Shown here: piece by piece, positions 19,115-28,795 of the stretch
How the letters are laid out: the number at the start of each line of letters is the position of its first letter
Numbering within the stretch: the stretch's first letter is position 1
NCBI GenBank assembly: GCA_038207425.1
Contig: JBBQZU010000011.1
Location: 1-64,000 of the forward strand
Reading direction: 5' to 3'
DNA length: 64,000 nucleotides
From: JBBQZU01 sp038207425
Lineage (GTDB): Bacteria > Bacteroidota > Bacteroidia > Flavobacteriales_D > Cryomorphaceae
Translations under genes and position numbers: made by a program
The notes under the pieces: model-generated
Told to the model about the DNA's origin: nothing
Database searches by the model: none
Seen by the model: only the letters and a program-made list of their open reading frames with translations

Positions 19115-20113
19115 ATGAAACATTTGATTTTTTGCATTCTAATTTGCGCAAGCGCAGCCTATGGTCAAAAACCGCCTGTACCCGCCATTGTGATTCACGG
19201 TGGAGCGGGTACCATAGAGCGCAGCAACCTCAGCCCCGAAGCCGAAGCTGAAATAAGAGCCGTACTTCAGCGGGCACTTGATACGGGCTACTCCATACTC
19301 GAAAACGGCGGCAATGCCACCGATGCAGTAATGGCGGCTATAACGATACTCGAAGATGCACCTCAATTCAACGCCGGCAAAGGAGCCGTGATGAACGATG
19401 CCGGCACCCACGAACTTGATGCCTCCATCATGGAAGGCCTTAACCTCAATGCAGGTGCGGTAGCCGGTAGTAGCATTATTAAAAACCCCATCCTTGCGGC
19501 ACATGAGGTAATGCTGCGCTCACCCCATGTTCTCCTGGCTGGAAAAGGCGCTGACCAATTTGCGCGACAGCAAAAGCTCAGTATAGTCGAAAATAAATAC
19601 TTCACCACCGAAGAAGTGCTGGCAAAATGGAAAAAAATGAAAGCACAGAAACAAAATACACGAGGTGAAGCTGCTCCAACCGAAAGAGAATTCGCCAAAT
19701 TCGGAACGGTGGGTGCCGTGGCTATCGACAAAGAAGGCTCCCTGGCAGCCGGTACTTCTACAGGCGGAATGATGGGCAAAATGTACAACCGCATTGGCGA
19801 CAGCCCCATTATTGGCGCAGGCACCTATGCCGATAACAACACTTGCGCAGTATCGTGCACCGGCCATGGTGAGTATTTTATGCGTCTGGCTGTGGCCAAA
19901 GAAATTTCAGACCAGATAGAATTCGGCAAAAAACCACTCGCCGATGCTGTAACCTATACGCTTGTGTCGCGACTGGTAAGTATGGGCGGCTCAGGTGGAC
20001 TAATTGCAATTGACAAACATGGTAACATTGTGATGGACTTCACCACACCGGGAATGTACAGAGGCTACAAACACGCGAAAGGAACCAAAACAGCCGTCTA
20101 TGCTGACGAATAA
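19115..20113 (+). CDS. iaaA: isoaspartyl peptidase / plant-type L-asparaginase
   Basis: This Ntn-hydrolase hydrolyses isoaspartyl dipeptides and asparagine. The precursor is expected to cut itself before the nucleophilic threonine in KFGTVGAVA (T198). Other family landmarks are IVIHGGAGTI at 26-34, ENGGNATDAVMAAI, FNAGKGAVMND and, in the beta chain, NRIGDSPIIGAGTYAD and CTGHGEYFMR. A signal peptide (LIFCILICASAAYG) suggests periplasmic location. The 332-residue length is normal. The following MORN-repeat gene starts inside its last codons (14-base overlap), so the two are probably translated together. Confidence 0.93.
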   Translation: MKHLIFCILICASAAYGQKPPVPAIVIHGGAGTIERSNLSPEAEAEIRAVLQRALDTGYSILENGGNATDAVMAAITILEDAPQFNAGKGAVMNDAGTHELDASIMEGLNLNAGAVAGSSIIKNPILAAHEVMLRSPHVLLAGKGADQFARQQKLSIVENKYFTTEEVLAKWKKMKAQKQNTRGEAAPTEREFAKFGTVGAVAIDKEGSLAAGTSTGGMMGKMYNRIGDSPIIGAGTYADNNTCAVSCTGHGEYFMRLAVAKEISDQIEFGKKPLADAVTYTLVSRLVSMGGSGGLIAIDKHGNIVMDFTTPGMYRGYKHAKGTKTAVYADE

Positions 20114-20669
20114 ATTTCCACTCGTCTGGTTGCTATTATGCATCTCTACATACCCTTTTGCCGAAAGGCCTTGCCAGGCTATACCACAAGCTGAAGCGCA
20201 AAAAGAAACCCGATGTACGAGCATTAAAAATATGCTTTTCAAAAATGAAGGCGATAAATCAGTAGCCTATTTCGAAGGTAAACGATTTACCGGAAAGGCA
20301 TGCAGCTATTTTCCGGATGGCAGTATATATACAGTAACCACCTACATAAACGGAGACAAAGAAGGCAACTACAAAATTTATTTTAAGAACGGGGTGCTCG
20401 AAACAGATGGCAATTTGCTCAACGGCAAAGACCACGGCATATACCGTCAATACTACGGCAACGGACAGTTGCGCTACGATTACACCTACAACAATGGCAA
20501 TAAAACCGGCTACTGGCGGGGCTACTATATAGATGGCACTCGGTATACAGAGCGCTATTTCGAAAACAATGAATTGAACGGCAAAGTACTGGTATGGGAT
20601 GAGCAAGGTAAGCTGGCCAAGGAATATCTTTACCGCAACGGCACGCTGATAGAAAGCAAACAATATTAA
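20100..20669 (+). CDS. secreted MORN-repeat protein (YwqK-like)
   Basis: The start ATG overlaps the end of iaaA by 14 bases. An N-terminal hydrophobic segment (FPLVWLLLCISTYPFAE) indicates export. Residues from about 60 form tandem MORN_2-type repeats: YFPDGSIYTVTTYINGDKEG, YFKNGVLETDGNLLNGKDHG, YYGNGQLRYDYTYNNGNKTG and further copies. Such repeats are common in Bacteroidota proteins annotated as YwqK-family antitoxins, but there is no toxin partner here, so I infer only an exported repeat protein. A strong terminator follows two bases after the stop. Confidence 0.8.
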   Translation: MLTNKFPLVWLLLCISTYPFAERPCQAIPQAEAQKETRCTSIKNMLFKNEGDKSVAYFEGKRFTGKACSYFPDGSIYTVTTYINGDKEGNYKIYFKNGVLETDGNLLNGKDHGIYRQYYGNGQLRYDYTYNNGNKTGYWRGYYIDGTRYTERYFENNELNGKVLVWDEQGKLAKEYLYRNGTLIESKQY

Positions 20670-20670
20670 A

Positions 20671-20702
20671 AAAACCCCGCCTGAAATTTCAGACGGGGTT
20701 TC
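20671..20702. terminator. bidirectional intrinsic terminator
   Basis: The stem AACCCCGcCTGAAA / TTTCAGaCGGGGTT is flanked by an A-run on the left and T's on the right. It can end the iaaA operon rightward and the GIN-domain gene leftward. Confidence 0.85.
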
Positions 20703-20721
20703 ATGATACCATTTTGCTGTG

Positions 20722-21441
20722 CTACATAGCCCTCACTCGTCCTGAGCCACTTATCTGCGAGTTTACATTTGGCGGATTACCCCAATAGCGGATATTTCCA
20801 CTGCCGTTTATGATGGCGTATAGAGATTCAGTAGCGTATAATTCAATCAATCCGGAGCCATCCACTTTTGCATCAGCGGTGATACTTTCAAGATTACGTG
20901 CTGCTATGCTGCCGCTTCCCTTCACTTTTGCATTGAAAATTTTGGTGGCACCGTAGGATTTTATCGAGCCGGAGCCTTTCACTTCAGCACCCAATGAATT
21001 CACATCAAAGCTGAGGTCTATGCTGCCGCTTCCATTCACCAGCACCGATGTGGATGCAGTTATGATTTCATCGCCGGTAATGCTGCCTGAGCCGGACAGC
21101 TCAATCTCGCTGAGCGATATCTGCGATATCTCTACCCTAACAATATCCCTTTTCTCAATATCATTCCCGCGTTCGCGGATGATAAGCTTGCCACCGGCCA
21201 CGTATGTTTCAATAAATTGCATGCGGTTATCGGGAGCTATTACTCTCACACCGCTGCCATTGTTTTCAGAAATGTAAACACTGAAGTCGGCGTTTACTTC
21301 TATCTGATGGTAATAGGGAATGCTTCGTGATTCGGAAATTACAGGGCCGGCTTCCTGATTTTCATTGCATGCAGTAAGGGCCATGATTGCCAACGCTGCT
21401 GTTGCTAAGCGCAATGTTGTTTTGCTGATTAGTGATGTCAT
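20722..21441 (-). CDS. GIN-domain (DUF2807) lipoprotein
   Basis: A lipoprotein signal ends at LTAC near residue 25. The rest is a right-handed beta-helix-like head GIN domain: it repeats GSGSI or GSG at regular spacing (SGSGSITGDE, NGSGSIDLS, KGSGSIKSYG, KGSGSIAARN, DGSGLIELY, NGSGNIRYWG, SGSGRVRAM). This family is widespread in Bacteroidota and its molecular role is unknown; location in the outer membrane or periplasm is inferred from the lipobox. It is convergent with the iaaA operon across a shared terminator. Confidence 0.88.
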   Translation of the reverse strand: MTSLISKTTLRLATAALAIMALTACNENQEAGPVISESRSIPYYHQIEVNADFSVYISENNGSGVRVIAPDNRMQFIETYVAGGKLIIRERGNDIEKRDIVRVEISQISLSEIELSGSGSITGDEIITASTSVLVNGSGSIDLSFDVNSLGAEVKGSGSIKSYGATKIFNAKVKGSGSIAARNLESITADAKVDGSGLIELYATESLYAIINGSGNIRYWGNPPNVNSQISGSGRVRAM

Positions 21442-21522
21442 AATAAGGTTTGTTCGTTTAAATAACTACCATTATGACACCAAACAGAGCGCTTACCCCT
21501 ACGAAAAGTACGAGCGGCAGCG

Positions 21523-22473
21523 CTAGCTCAGTTGTCGGCCCTTATCGGGGAAGAGTGGAAGCTGACTTTTAGGAGTCCTGATCACCCTATTTTTATTTTC
21601 CTTGTACTGATTGTAAAGGTAGAGTGCTATACCATCAGAAAGCCCCATTTGGGGTACACTCATATACTTCACACCTGCTGTGCGCAGCACTTCAATATAT
21701 ATATCGCCGGCAGGCACTATTACATCGGCACGGTCAGGGCGCATTCGCAGTTTTAGAATTCTCTCTTTGAGCGTCATCGACTTCATTGCAGTATGCATGG
21801 ATTCCAGCTTGGCGTACCCGAGCAGTTCGCCGTAGGCGAGTCCGCTCTGCTTGAAATAGCGGTTTACGTTGCCACCTGTGCCGATGGCAATCATATTATT
21901 TTCATTTGTGGCAATCTTTGCAACCCATGCGCGCATTTCGTCCCAGAGTTCGGGTTTTACCTTTTTCTTTAGCAGGCGTACAGTGCCTATTTTAAAGGAG
22001 CGGCTGCCATGGCGCTTGCCATTTTTGAGCAAGGTGATCTCAGTACTACCGCCACCCACGTCAATGTATAGGTAGGTTTGATCCGGGTTTAGCCTCTGAC
22101 TTTGAAAGGTGGAAAATATCAAGTTGGCTTCGGTTTGACCGTTGATGATTTCAATATTAATTCCCGAAAATTGTCTTACCGAATTTACAACCTCCACACT
22201 GTTTGCACTTTCGCGCATGGCCGAAGTGGCGCAAGCTCTGAATCCTTTTACTCCATACACATCCATAAGCAGGCGGTAAGCCTTCATGGCTTTGGAGAGC
22301 TTGCGCGCTGCCCCTGGCGATATTCTACCCGTGTCGAAAACCGTGGCACCGAGGCGTATCGGCACCCTGATCAGCGAGAGTTTCTTGATATATAGCTCCT
22401 GCTCATCTTCAATAATATCGGCTATCAGGAGCCTTACTGCATTGGATCCTATGTCGATGGCGCCAAACTTCAA
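21523..22473 (-). CDS. ppx: Ppx/GppA-family exopolyphosphatase
   Basis: This actin-like-fold phosphatase hydrolyses polyphosphate or (p)ppGpp. Motifs are GAIDIGSNAVRLLIAD at the N-terminus, INGQTEANLIF, and YIDVGGGSTEIT. The 316-residue length matches the short two-domain Bacteroidota form that lacks the HD domain. The start is TTG at 22473-22471: it gives the usual MKFGAIDIGSN start and shares four bases (TTGA) with the valS stop, so translation is probably coupled to valS. Polyphosphate kinase lies 25 kb away, so the pair is split. Confidence 0.88.
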   Translation of the reverse strand: MKFGAIDIGSNAVRLLIADIIEDEQELYIKKLSLIRVPIRLGATVFDTGRISPGAARKLSKAMKAYRLLMDVYGVKGFRACATSAMRESANSVEVVNSVRQFSGINIEIINGQTEANLIFSTFQSQRLNPDQTYLYIDVGGGSTEITLLKNGKRHGSRSFKIGTVRLLKKKVKPELWDEMRAWVAKIATNENNMIAIGTGGNVNRYFKQSGLAYGELLGYAKLESMHTAMKSMTLKERILKLRMRPDRADVIVPAGDIYIEVLRTAGVKYMSVPQMGLSDGIALYLYNQYKENKNRVIRTPKSQLPLFPDKGRQLS

Positions 22474-25103
22474 AACGCAATACCCATTCCGGTTAATTTT
22501 TGCTCAATTAACGCAATTTTTGCCAATGCATCGGTTTCCTTCTTCCGTTCAACTATCAACACCTGTTCTGGGGCGTTTTGAACGAAGCGTTCGTTGCTGA
22601 GTTTTTTCTGCACCGCAATAAGAAACCCTTTGGTGTAGGTCAGCTCTTCTATGAGTTTATCAACTTGCTGCGAAGTGTCCACGCTTTCGCCGAAAGGCAG
22701 TGCATATTCAGCACCCAATATTACGAAGGTGAAAGCCTGTGCAGGTGCTTCCAGATTTCGGTGACAGACGCTGACATTGGCAAGGCGCTGAATGACGGGA
22801 TAAAAGGCAGTATCAGCATCCGCATCGCCGCGGATATACAGCTCCAGGGCGTCTTTATTGGGAATATTATTCTCCTTGCGGATATTTCTAATTTGTGTCA
22901 CCACATCGGTAGCTTTCGCAAAACCTTCAATGATGGCGGTATTACAGGTTCCCGCCACAGGCCAGGGGGCTATCACCAAAGCATCCTTTGGCGAAAGCCT
23001 TTCGGCCAAAAGGTGCCAAATTTCTTCGGTGATAAATGGCATAAGCGGATGCAGTAGCTTGAGCAAACTTTCGAAATGTGCTACCACTGCCTTTTGCGTG
23101 GTGCTATCCATACTTTCGCCGTAAGCGGGCTTTACTGCTTCCAGGTACCATGAGCAGAAGTCGTTCCAGGCAAATTTGTAGCAGGTCATCAGCATTTCGC
23201 TCATGCGGAATTTATCATAATGGTCGCCTATTTCGGTGATAACTTGGGCGAGGCGGTGATCCATCCACTTTACGGCAGCCGCTGCCGCGGCGGGTTGCAG
23301 GCGCCCTTCGGGGTTCCAGCTTTTTATCAGGCGCAAAGCATTCCATATTTTGTTGGAGAAGTTGCGTCCTTGTTCGCAAAGCCCTTCATCAAAGAGCAAA
23401 TCATTGCCCGCGGGCGATGAAAAGAGCATACCCACGCGCACGCCATCGGCACCGTATTGTTTCATCAGCTCAATAGGGTCGGGCGAATTGCCGAGGCTTT
23501 TGCTCATTTTACGCCCCATCTTATCGCGCACTATGCCGGTGTAGTACACATTCTTAAAAGGCTTTTCGCCACGGTATTCGTAGCCTGCTATGATCATTCG
23601 CGCCACCCAGAAAAACATGATTTCGGGGGCGGTTACCAAGTCGTTGGTGGGGTAGTAATAATCCACTTCTTCCTTGCTGTAAAAGCCGTTGAAAACTGAT
23701 ATTGGCCAGAGCCATGAGCTGAACCAAGTGTCGAGCACATCATCATCCTGTTTAAGATCAGCAGCGGTGAGCGGCTTGCCCGTAGCCTTTTGCGCAAGCA
23801 GCAACGCTTCTGCATCGGTAGCGGCAATTACAAATTCGTTTTCGCCTATGCCGTAGTAGTAAGCTGGTATTCGGTGGCCCCACCAGAGCTGCCGAGAAAT
23901 ACACCAGTCCTTCACATGCTCCATCCAGTTGCGGTAGGAGTTTTTGAATTTCGGTGGCCAAAACTGCACATCATCGTTCATTACATGCTCAAGGGCAGGC
24001 TTGCTGAGATCCTGCATTTTCACAAACCACTGCAGTGAGATGCGCGGCTCTATTGGCACGTCGGTGCGCTCGGAGTAGCCAACCTTGTTGGCATAAGGCT
24101 CCTGCTTTACGAGGTGCCCGGCGGCATTCAGGTCAGCGGATATTTTTTTCCTTACGGCAAATCGTTCTTCACCAACATACAGTTGGGCTGCGGCGCTCAT
24201 GGTACCGTCGGCGTTCAGCACGTCTATTGTTTCGATGTGGTGCTTGCGGCCGAGGTCGTAATCGTTTACGTCATGGGCGGGGGTAACTTTCAGGCAGCCC
24301 GTACCAAATTCCATATCCACATACTCATCAGCTATGATGGGTATTTCACGGTTTATGAGAGGAACAATGGCTTTTTTGCCGTGCAGGTGTTTATAGCGTT
24401 CATCGTTTGGGTTTACACAAATGGCGGTATCACCTAGTATGGTTTCAGGGCGGGTGGTTGCAATGGTAACCCACTCATCGATGCTACCGGCTATCTTGTA
24501 CCGCACGTGGTACAAGGCCGACTCCACTTCCTTGTGTATTACTTCTTCGTCGCTCACTGCCGTGAGGGCCGCGGGGTCCCAGTTTACCATCCGCTCACCG
24601 CGGTATACATAGCCCTTTTTATAAAGATCAATGAAAGTATCGATTACACTGCGCGAGTAGTCGGCGTCCATGGTAAACGTTTCGCGGGCCCAGTCGCAGC
24701 TTGCGCCAAGTTTTTTGAGTTGCTGCAGTATTATGCCCCCATGTTTTTCTTTCCACACCCATGCATGCTGCAGGAATTCATCGCGGCTGAGGTCGCTTTT
24801 TTTGATGCCTTCGGCGCGGAGTTTCTGCACTACTTTGGCTTCGGTGGCTATAGAAGCATGGTCTACTCCCGGCACCCAGCAGGCGTTTTTACCAAGCATG
24901 CGCGCGCGGCGTACAAGCACATCCTGTATGGTATTGTTGAGCATATGGCCCATATGAAGTACCCCTGTTACATTGGGCGGGGGTATCACTATGGTATAGG
25001 GTTCTCTGTGGTCAGGTAATGACTTAAAGTATTTGTGTTCGAGCCAGTAGGCGTACCATTTAGATTCGGACTGTGCGGGATCGTATTGTTTGGAAATTTC
25101 CAT
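22470..25103 (-). CDS. valS: valyl-tRNA synthetase
   Basis: This class I synthetase charges tRNA-Val. The HIGH-type motif is GVLHMGHM near residue 50 and the second signature is GRKMSKSLGN. The CP1 editing domain includes ATTRPETILGDTAI. The C-terminal residues form the tRNA-arm coiled coil (VDKLIEELTYTKGFLIAVQK onward). The start is the ATG at 25103 (MEISKQYDP); an upstream ATG at 25121 adds only six non-conserved residues. Length is about 877 residues, as usual. The stop overlaps the ppx start. Confidence 0.97.
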   Translation of the reverse strand: MEISKQYDPAQSESKWYAYWLEHKYFKSLPDHREPYTIVIPPPNVTGVLHMGHMLNNTIQDVLVRRARMLGKNACWVPGVDHASIATEAKVVQKLRAEGIKKSDLSRDEFLQHAWVWKEKHGGIILQQLKKLGASCDWARETFTMDADYSRSVIDTFIDLYKKGYVYRGERMVNWDPAALTAVSDEEVIHKEVESALYHVRYKIAGSIDEWVTIATTRPETILGDTAICVNPNDERYKHLHGKKAIVPLINREIPIIADEYVDMEFGTGCLKVTPAHDVNDYDLGRKHHIETIDVLNADGTMSAAAQLYVGEERFAVRKKISADLNAAGHLVKQEPYANKVGYSERTDVPIEPRISLQWFVKMQDLSKPALEHVMNDDVQFWPPKFKNSYRNWMEHVKDWCISRQLWWGHRIPAYYYGIGENEFVIAATDAEALLLAQKATGKPLTAADLKQDDDVLDTWFSSWLWPISVFNGFYSKEEVDYYYPTNDLVTAPEIMFFWVARMIIAGYEYRGEKPFKNVYYTGIVRDKMGRKMSKSLGNSPDPIELMKQYGADGVRVGMLFSSPAGNDLLFDEGLCEQGRNFSNKIWNALRLIKSWNPEGRLQPAAAAAAVKWMDHRLAQVITEIGDHYDKFRMSEMLMTCYKFAWNDFCSWYLEAVKPAYGESMDSTTQKAVVAHFESLLKLLHPLMPFITEEIWHLLAERLSPKDALVIAPWPVAGTCNTAIIEGFAKATDVVTQIRNIRKENNIPNKDALELYIRGDADADTAFYPVIQRLANVSVCHRNLEAPAQAFTFVILGAEYALPFGESVDTSQQVDKLIEELTYTKGFLIAVQKKLSNERFVQNAPEQVLIVERKKETDALAKIALIEQKLTGMGIAF

Positions 25104-25672
25104 GAATATAGAGCAGTGCAATTGTGATTGGTTGGCAAATTTACCTTATTGCGGGGATTGGAGAGTGATGTTGGCTGATATATTGTTTACAATCTGTCGC
25201 GGGTATTATGAATGCCATATGTTTCATTTGAACTCAAAGTGGTCGAACCAGCGATGGTTTATCTTCTATTGATTGAACCAAGTATTTTGCAATGGTATTC
25301 TTACTTGGAATGCAGCATTTTATTTTATAGTTCATTGAGAGTTGCAGTTTTAGCAATTTAGGCTGATGAAGCCAAAGGCCCCTTAGATTTAAAACAATAT
25401 GGCAAACTTCCGAGCTGATTGATGAATGCAAGCCTGCAACCAATCACATAATCCTGCATTGAAAAAGAATTGGTTATTGATTGTATCAAGGAGAACTGCG
25501 AAAAAAAATTGCCATGAATGAATGAATGAATGAATGAATAAAAGAAAAGGTGATCATTTGCAGAACCGCCAAAAACCTTTCGTGTTTTGGTGGCAATTTT
25601 TTTTGATGAGTAGTTCCAGCATCCAACTTCCTTGACAAGAGAAGCCAAAATAATCTCTACAATTGCAACCAC
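25104..25672. other. divergent intergenic region with a tetranucleotide repeat
   Basis: The region separates leftward valS from the rightward DUF4421 gene. A minus-strand TAAATTTG (25136-25143) could be the valS -7 box. Frames present here cross the ATGA repeat and yield repetitive, non-family sequence, so I see no gene. Confidence 0.45.
25514..25540. repeat. (ATGA)6 short tandem repeat
   Basis: Nearly seven perfect copies of ATGA lie in the valS/DUF4421 intergenic region. The array can change length by slippage, but it sits about 260 bases before the next gene and in no recognised promoter. Confidence 0.8.
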
Positions 25673-25795
25673 TTGATCTTGCGTTTGTGGCAATTTGCTA
25701 ACCTTAGCATCTCGGACTTATCAATGGTGTTGTGCTGCGGGCAACGATACAAATCAAATCTTACTTTTACACACTTATTCCCAAAAAAAGGTTTA

Positions 25796-26854
25796 TTGAT
25801 TCGCTCTGTACTCCACATTCTAGCTCTGGCATGTCTCTGCAAATCAATTGTTGCAGCTCAGGGTTCTGAAGAGAGAAAAATGCCGGCCGATACCCTGTTA
25901 GATGCTGACGCCAGCTACATCCGAAGTTTTCCGGGCAAAGTAACAGGCAGGTTCTTTCTCTCTCAAAAATACACCAACCTTGAGCTATCCGATGGGCGCA
26001 GCGGACCTGCATTGGAGTATGAACCCAATACCACACTCAATCTGGGCGTGGGTGCTACAGTAGGTTTTTTTACCCTCAATCTGGCATATGGATTCAAGTT
26101 TATGAATCCCGATGTTGGAAAAGGCAATACGCGGTATCTCGATCTTCAATCGCATATGTATACCCGCAAGCTTGTTATTGATTTTTTCGGACAATTCTAC
26201 AAAGGACTTTATCTCAGAAATACCCGCGAGCACGCGCCCGATTATCCCGAATCGTACTATCGACGGGGCGATATATATGAGCAAGTCTTTGGACTTACCG
26301 CTTTTTACCTTTTCAATAATGAGAAATACTCTTTCAGAGCAGCGCTTGTGCAAAACGAACAACAGTTGAAATCTGCAGGGTCATGGATGGCCGGAGTGGA
26401 GGGTTATTACACCTTCGCACTGGGCGACAGCGCTTTGGTGCCATCGTTTATGCCCGAAGGTTCATTTGATAATTTCAGAACAGTCAGCCAGCTCATAGGA
26501 TTCAAAATAGGTCCCAGCGGCGGGTATGCACATACCTTCATTATTGCAAAACATTTTTTTTTCATGTTATCTTTCACCTTGCAACTTGGAGTGGGAAGAT
26601 ACAGCACATACAGCACCGACCGTGAGGTGGAAGTGATTAGCGCTTTTAACGCAAGTACTTTCGGGCGATACGCACTCGGATACAATTCCGACAAATGGTT
26701 CCTCGGACTTAGTTCAGTTGACAATGCCATAGGTATTGCTCCCAGTATTGAAGGAGTGCGCACTGCATTTGGCATTGGCAATGTAAGGTTCAACTTCGCC
26801 TGGCGCTTTGTGCCGCCCAGCTCTATGAAAAAGTATACGGATCGTTTCGAATAA
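25796..26854 (+). CDS. DUF4421 outer membrane beta-barrel protein
   Basis: The protein has alternating amphipathic strands (TLNLGVGATVGFFTLNLAYGF and so on) and ends in NVRFNFAWRFV, a typical outer-membrane barrel, and matches the Bacteroidota DUF4421 pattern including YPESYYRRGDIYEQVFGL. Function is unknown. Start choice is uncertain: the frame is open from 25673, but the signal peptide (LIRSVLHILALACLCKSIVAAQG) begins at TTG 25796, which follows an AAAAAAAGG purine run, so I use that. Confidence 0.72.
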   Translation: MIRSVLHILALACLCKSIVAAQGSEERKMPADTLLDADASYIRSFPGKVTGRFFLSQKYTNLELSDGRSGPALEYEPNTTLNLGVGATVGFFTLNLAYGFKFMNPDVGKGNTRYLDLQSHMYTRKLVIDFFGQFYKGLYLRNTREHAPDYPESYYRRGDIYEQVFGLTAFYLFNNEKYSFRAALVQNEQQLKSAGSWMAGVEGYYTFALGDSALVPSFMPEGSFDNFRTVSQLIGFKIGPSGGYAHTFIIAKHFFFMLSFTLQLGVGRYSTYSTDREVEVISAFNASTFGRYALGYNSDKWFLGLSSVDNAIGIAPSIEGVRTAFGIGNVRFNFAWRFVPPSSMKKYTDRFE

Positions 26855-27021
26855 CATTAATTTTTCCACCATAACAAACAGTAAAGCTGAATATATCAAT
26901 TTATTTCCCCATCCAGTGACTTGTTTGTAAAGAACCGAAGCCTGTTAAACTTTTGTTAAGACCCATTCGAAAGAGAACCTATGGAACTAAATTTACGTCA
27001 ATAAAGAAAAAACCTCAAACC

Positions 27022-27465
27022 ATGAAAAATCTTGTTCTTTCATTCGCAGTAGTGCTCTTCGCAGCCTTCAGCGGTATTGCCCAAGCAGTAAGCGGCGGCC
27101 CTTCTATTTCAGTAGACAAAGAAGTGCATGACTACGGCACTATTAAGCAAGGAGCAAATGGCGCCTGCGATTTTATGATTACCAACACAGGTAGCGAGCC
27201 TTTGATCATTTCAAATGCAAAAGGCTCATGCGGATGTACAGTGCCTGAGTGGCCAAAAGAGCCAATCATGCCCGGCCAAACTGCTACCATGACAGTACGC
27301 TACGACACCAAGAGAGTAGGTGCAATCAACAAAATTGTTACCATTTTTTCTAATGGTACCAACAGTCCTGAATTGGTGGTACGCATCCAAGGAAATATAC
27401 TGGAATCAGCCAACTCCAGCGATATGCCAGTTCGTGAGAACACCGGGGTTCCAATGGCTCCATAA
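27022..27465 (+). CDS. secreted DUF1573 protein
   Basis: ATG at 27022 starts a clear signal peptide (LVLSFAVVLFAAFSGIAQA); upstream codons in the same frame do not. The mature part is a single DUF1573 immunoglobulin-like domain: HDYGTIKQGANG, FMITNTGSEPLIISNAKGSCGCTVPEWP, MTVRYDTKRVG, VTIFSNG. The GSCGCT motif is characteristic. The family is very common in Bacteroidota, exported, with unknown function. A terminator follows the gene, so it is a single-gene unit. Confidence 0.9.
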   Translation: MKNLVLSFAVVLFAAFSGIAQAVSGGPSISVDKEVHDYGTIKQGANGACDFMITNTGSEPLIISNAKGSCGCTVPEWPKEPIMPGQTATMTVRYDTKRVGAINKIVTIFSNGTNSPELVVRIQGNILESANSSDMPVRENTGVPMAP

Positions 27466-27485
27466 GCTTAGCCTTCCGGCAAATG

Positions 27486-27521
27486 ACCGCTACGTCAATT
27501 ATGATGTGGCGGTTTTTTTTT
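27486..27521 (+). terminator. intrinsic terminator after the DUF1573 gene
   Basis: The stem ACCGCTACGTCA / TGATGTGGCGGT is followed by a run of nine T's. Confidence 0.85.
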
Positions 27522-27565
27522 ATCCCACGAATTTCAGACTTTTGCACGTCTTATTCTAAATCAAC

Positions 27566-28795
27566 ATGCCAAGTATATCAACCAAAGCTTTACAAATGCC
27601 CGAATCGCCCATTCGGAAATTGATGCCCTACGCCATAAAAGCCAAGGCCCAAGGGCGCAAAGTACTGCACCTCAACATAGGGCAGCCCGATATAAAAACT
27701 CCCGAAGTGGCGCTCAATGCATTGTATAACATGGACCGCAAGGTCATTGAGTACTCCAATTCCGAAGGGTTCCCATCTTACCGAGAAAAACTTGCCCGCT
27801 ATTATCAGTCCAAAGGTATTCCTGTAAAAACCGAAGATATTTTGGTCACTACCGGAGGTTCAGAAGCACTCATCTTTGCAATGATGACTTGCTTCAACCC
27901 CGGCGATGAAATAATTATTCCCGAGCCTTATTATGCAAATTACAGCGGTTTTGCTACAATGGCTGGAGTCAACGTGCGCCCTATTACTGCCTACCTTGAT
28001 GAAGAATTTCAACTTCCGGCTGCAGAGCGCTTTGCGTCAATGATTACTGAAAACACAAAGGGCATTCTTCTTTGCAACCCCGGTAATCCTACTGGCAGAC
28101 TCTATTCCAAACAAGAGTTGGATGGCATCGCAGATCTTGCAAGGCGTCACGATTTGTATCTGATTGCCGATGAGGTGTACCGCGAATTCTGCTATGATGG
28201 AGCCACGCCACACAGTGCTTATAATCTGGAGGGTTTGGATGAAAATGTTATTATCATTGATTCTGTATCGAAGAGGTACTCCATGTGCGGCTCGAGAATT
28301 GGCGCCATCATCACCCGCAACAGGGAGGTACGTGAAGCAGTGTTGAAGTTTGCACAAGCCAGGCTCAGCCCACCCACGCTCGGGCAAATTGCCGCCGAAG
28401 CAGCCTTGGATACACCACAGTCATATTTCGATGAAGTAATTGAAGAATACTCCGCAAGACGCAATTTCCTTGTAAAAGGACTCAATAGTATAGAAGGGGT
28501 TACCTGCCCAATGCCAAGTGGCGCCTTTTACTGCATAGCCCGCCTGCCCATTAACGATAGCGATAAGTTTTGCCAGTGGCTACTCGAGTCGTTCCACCAC
28601 AACAATACTACCATTATGCTTGCACCGGCCACGGGATTTTATATTACCAAAGGCCTTGGAATACAGGAAGTGAGATTTGCCTACGTGCTTAAGGAATCTG
28701 ATTTGGCGGAAGCCTTAGAAATACTCAAAAAAGCACTCAACGATTACCCTGGCCGCACTACCGAAGTGCTCAACGTATTAAGCTCTCAACTATGA
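27566..28795 (+). CDS. class I/II pyridoxal-phosphate aminotransferase
   Basis: The fold-type I enzyme transfers amino groups with pyridoxal phosphate. Visible sites are NPGNPTG at 171-177, ADEVYREF (D202), and the Schiff-base lysine K236 in IDSVSKRYSMCGSRIG. Length, 409 residues, is normal. Substrate is not certain; aspartate or aromatic amino acids are plausible. The stop overlaps the next aminotransferase by four bases (ATGA), and the two are not close copies: they share only family motifs, so this is an operon of two distinct enzymes. Confidence 0.9.
   Translation: MPSISTKALQMPESPIRKLMPYAIKAKAQGRKVLHLNIGQPDIKTPEVALNALYNMDRKVIEYSNSEGFPSYREKLARYYQSKGIPVKTEDILVTTGGSEALIFAMMTCFNPGDEIIIPEPYYANYSGFATMAGVNVRPITAYLDEEFQLPAAERFASMITENTKGILLCNPGNPTGRLYSKQELDGIADLARRHDLYLIADEVYREFCYDGATPHSAYNLEGLDENVIIIDSVSKRYSMCGSRIGAIITRNREVREAVLKFAQARLSPPTLGQIAAEAALDTPQSYFDEVIEEYSARRNFLVKGLNSIEGVTCPMPSGAFYCIARLPINDSDKFCQWLLESFHHNNTTIMLAPATGFYITKGLGIQEVRFAYVLKESDLAEALEILKKALNDYPGRTTEVLNVLSSQL

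Noticed and set aside
25358..25693. Leftward frame with SFIHSFIHG
   Set aside because: It is produced by the ATGA tandem repeat and has no family-like sequence or start context.
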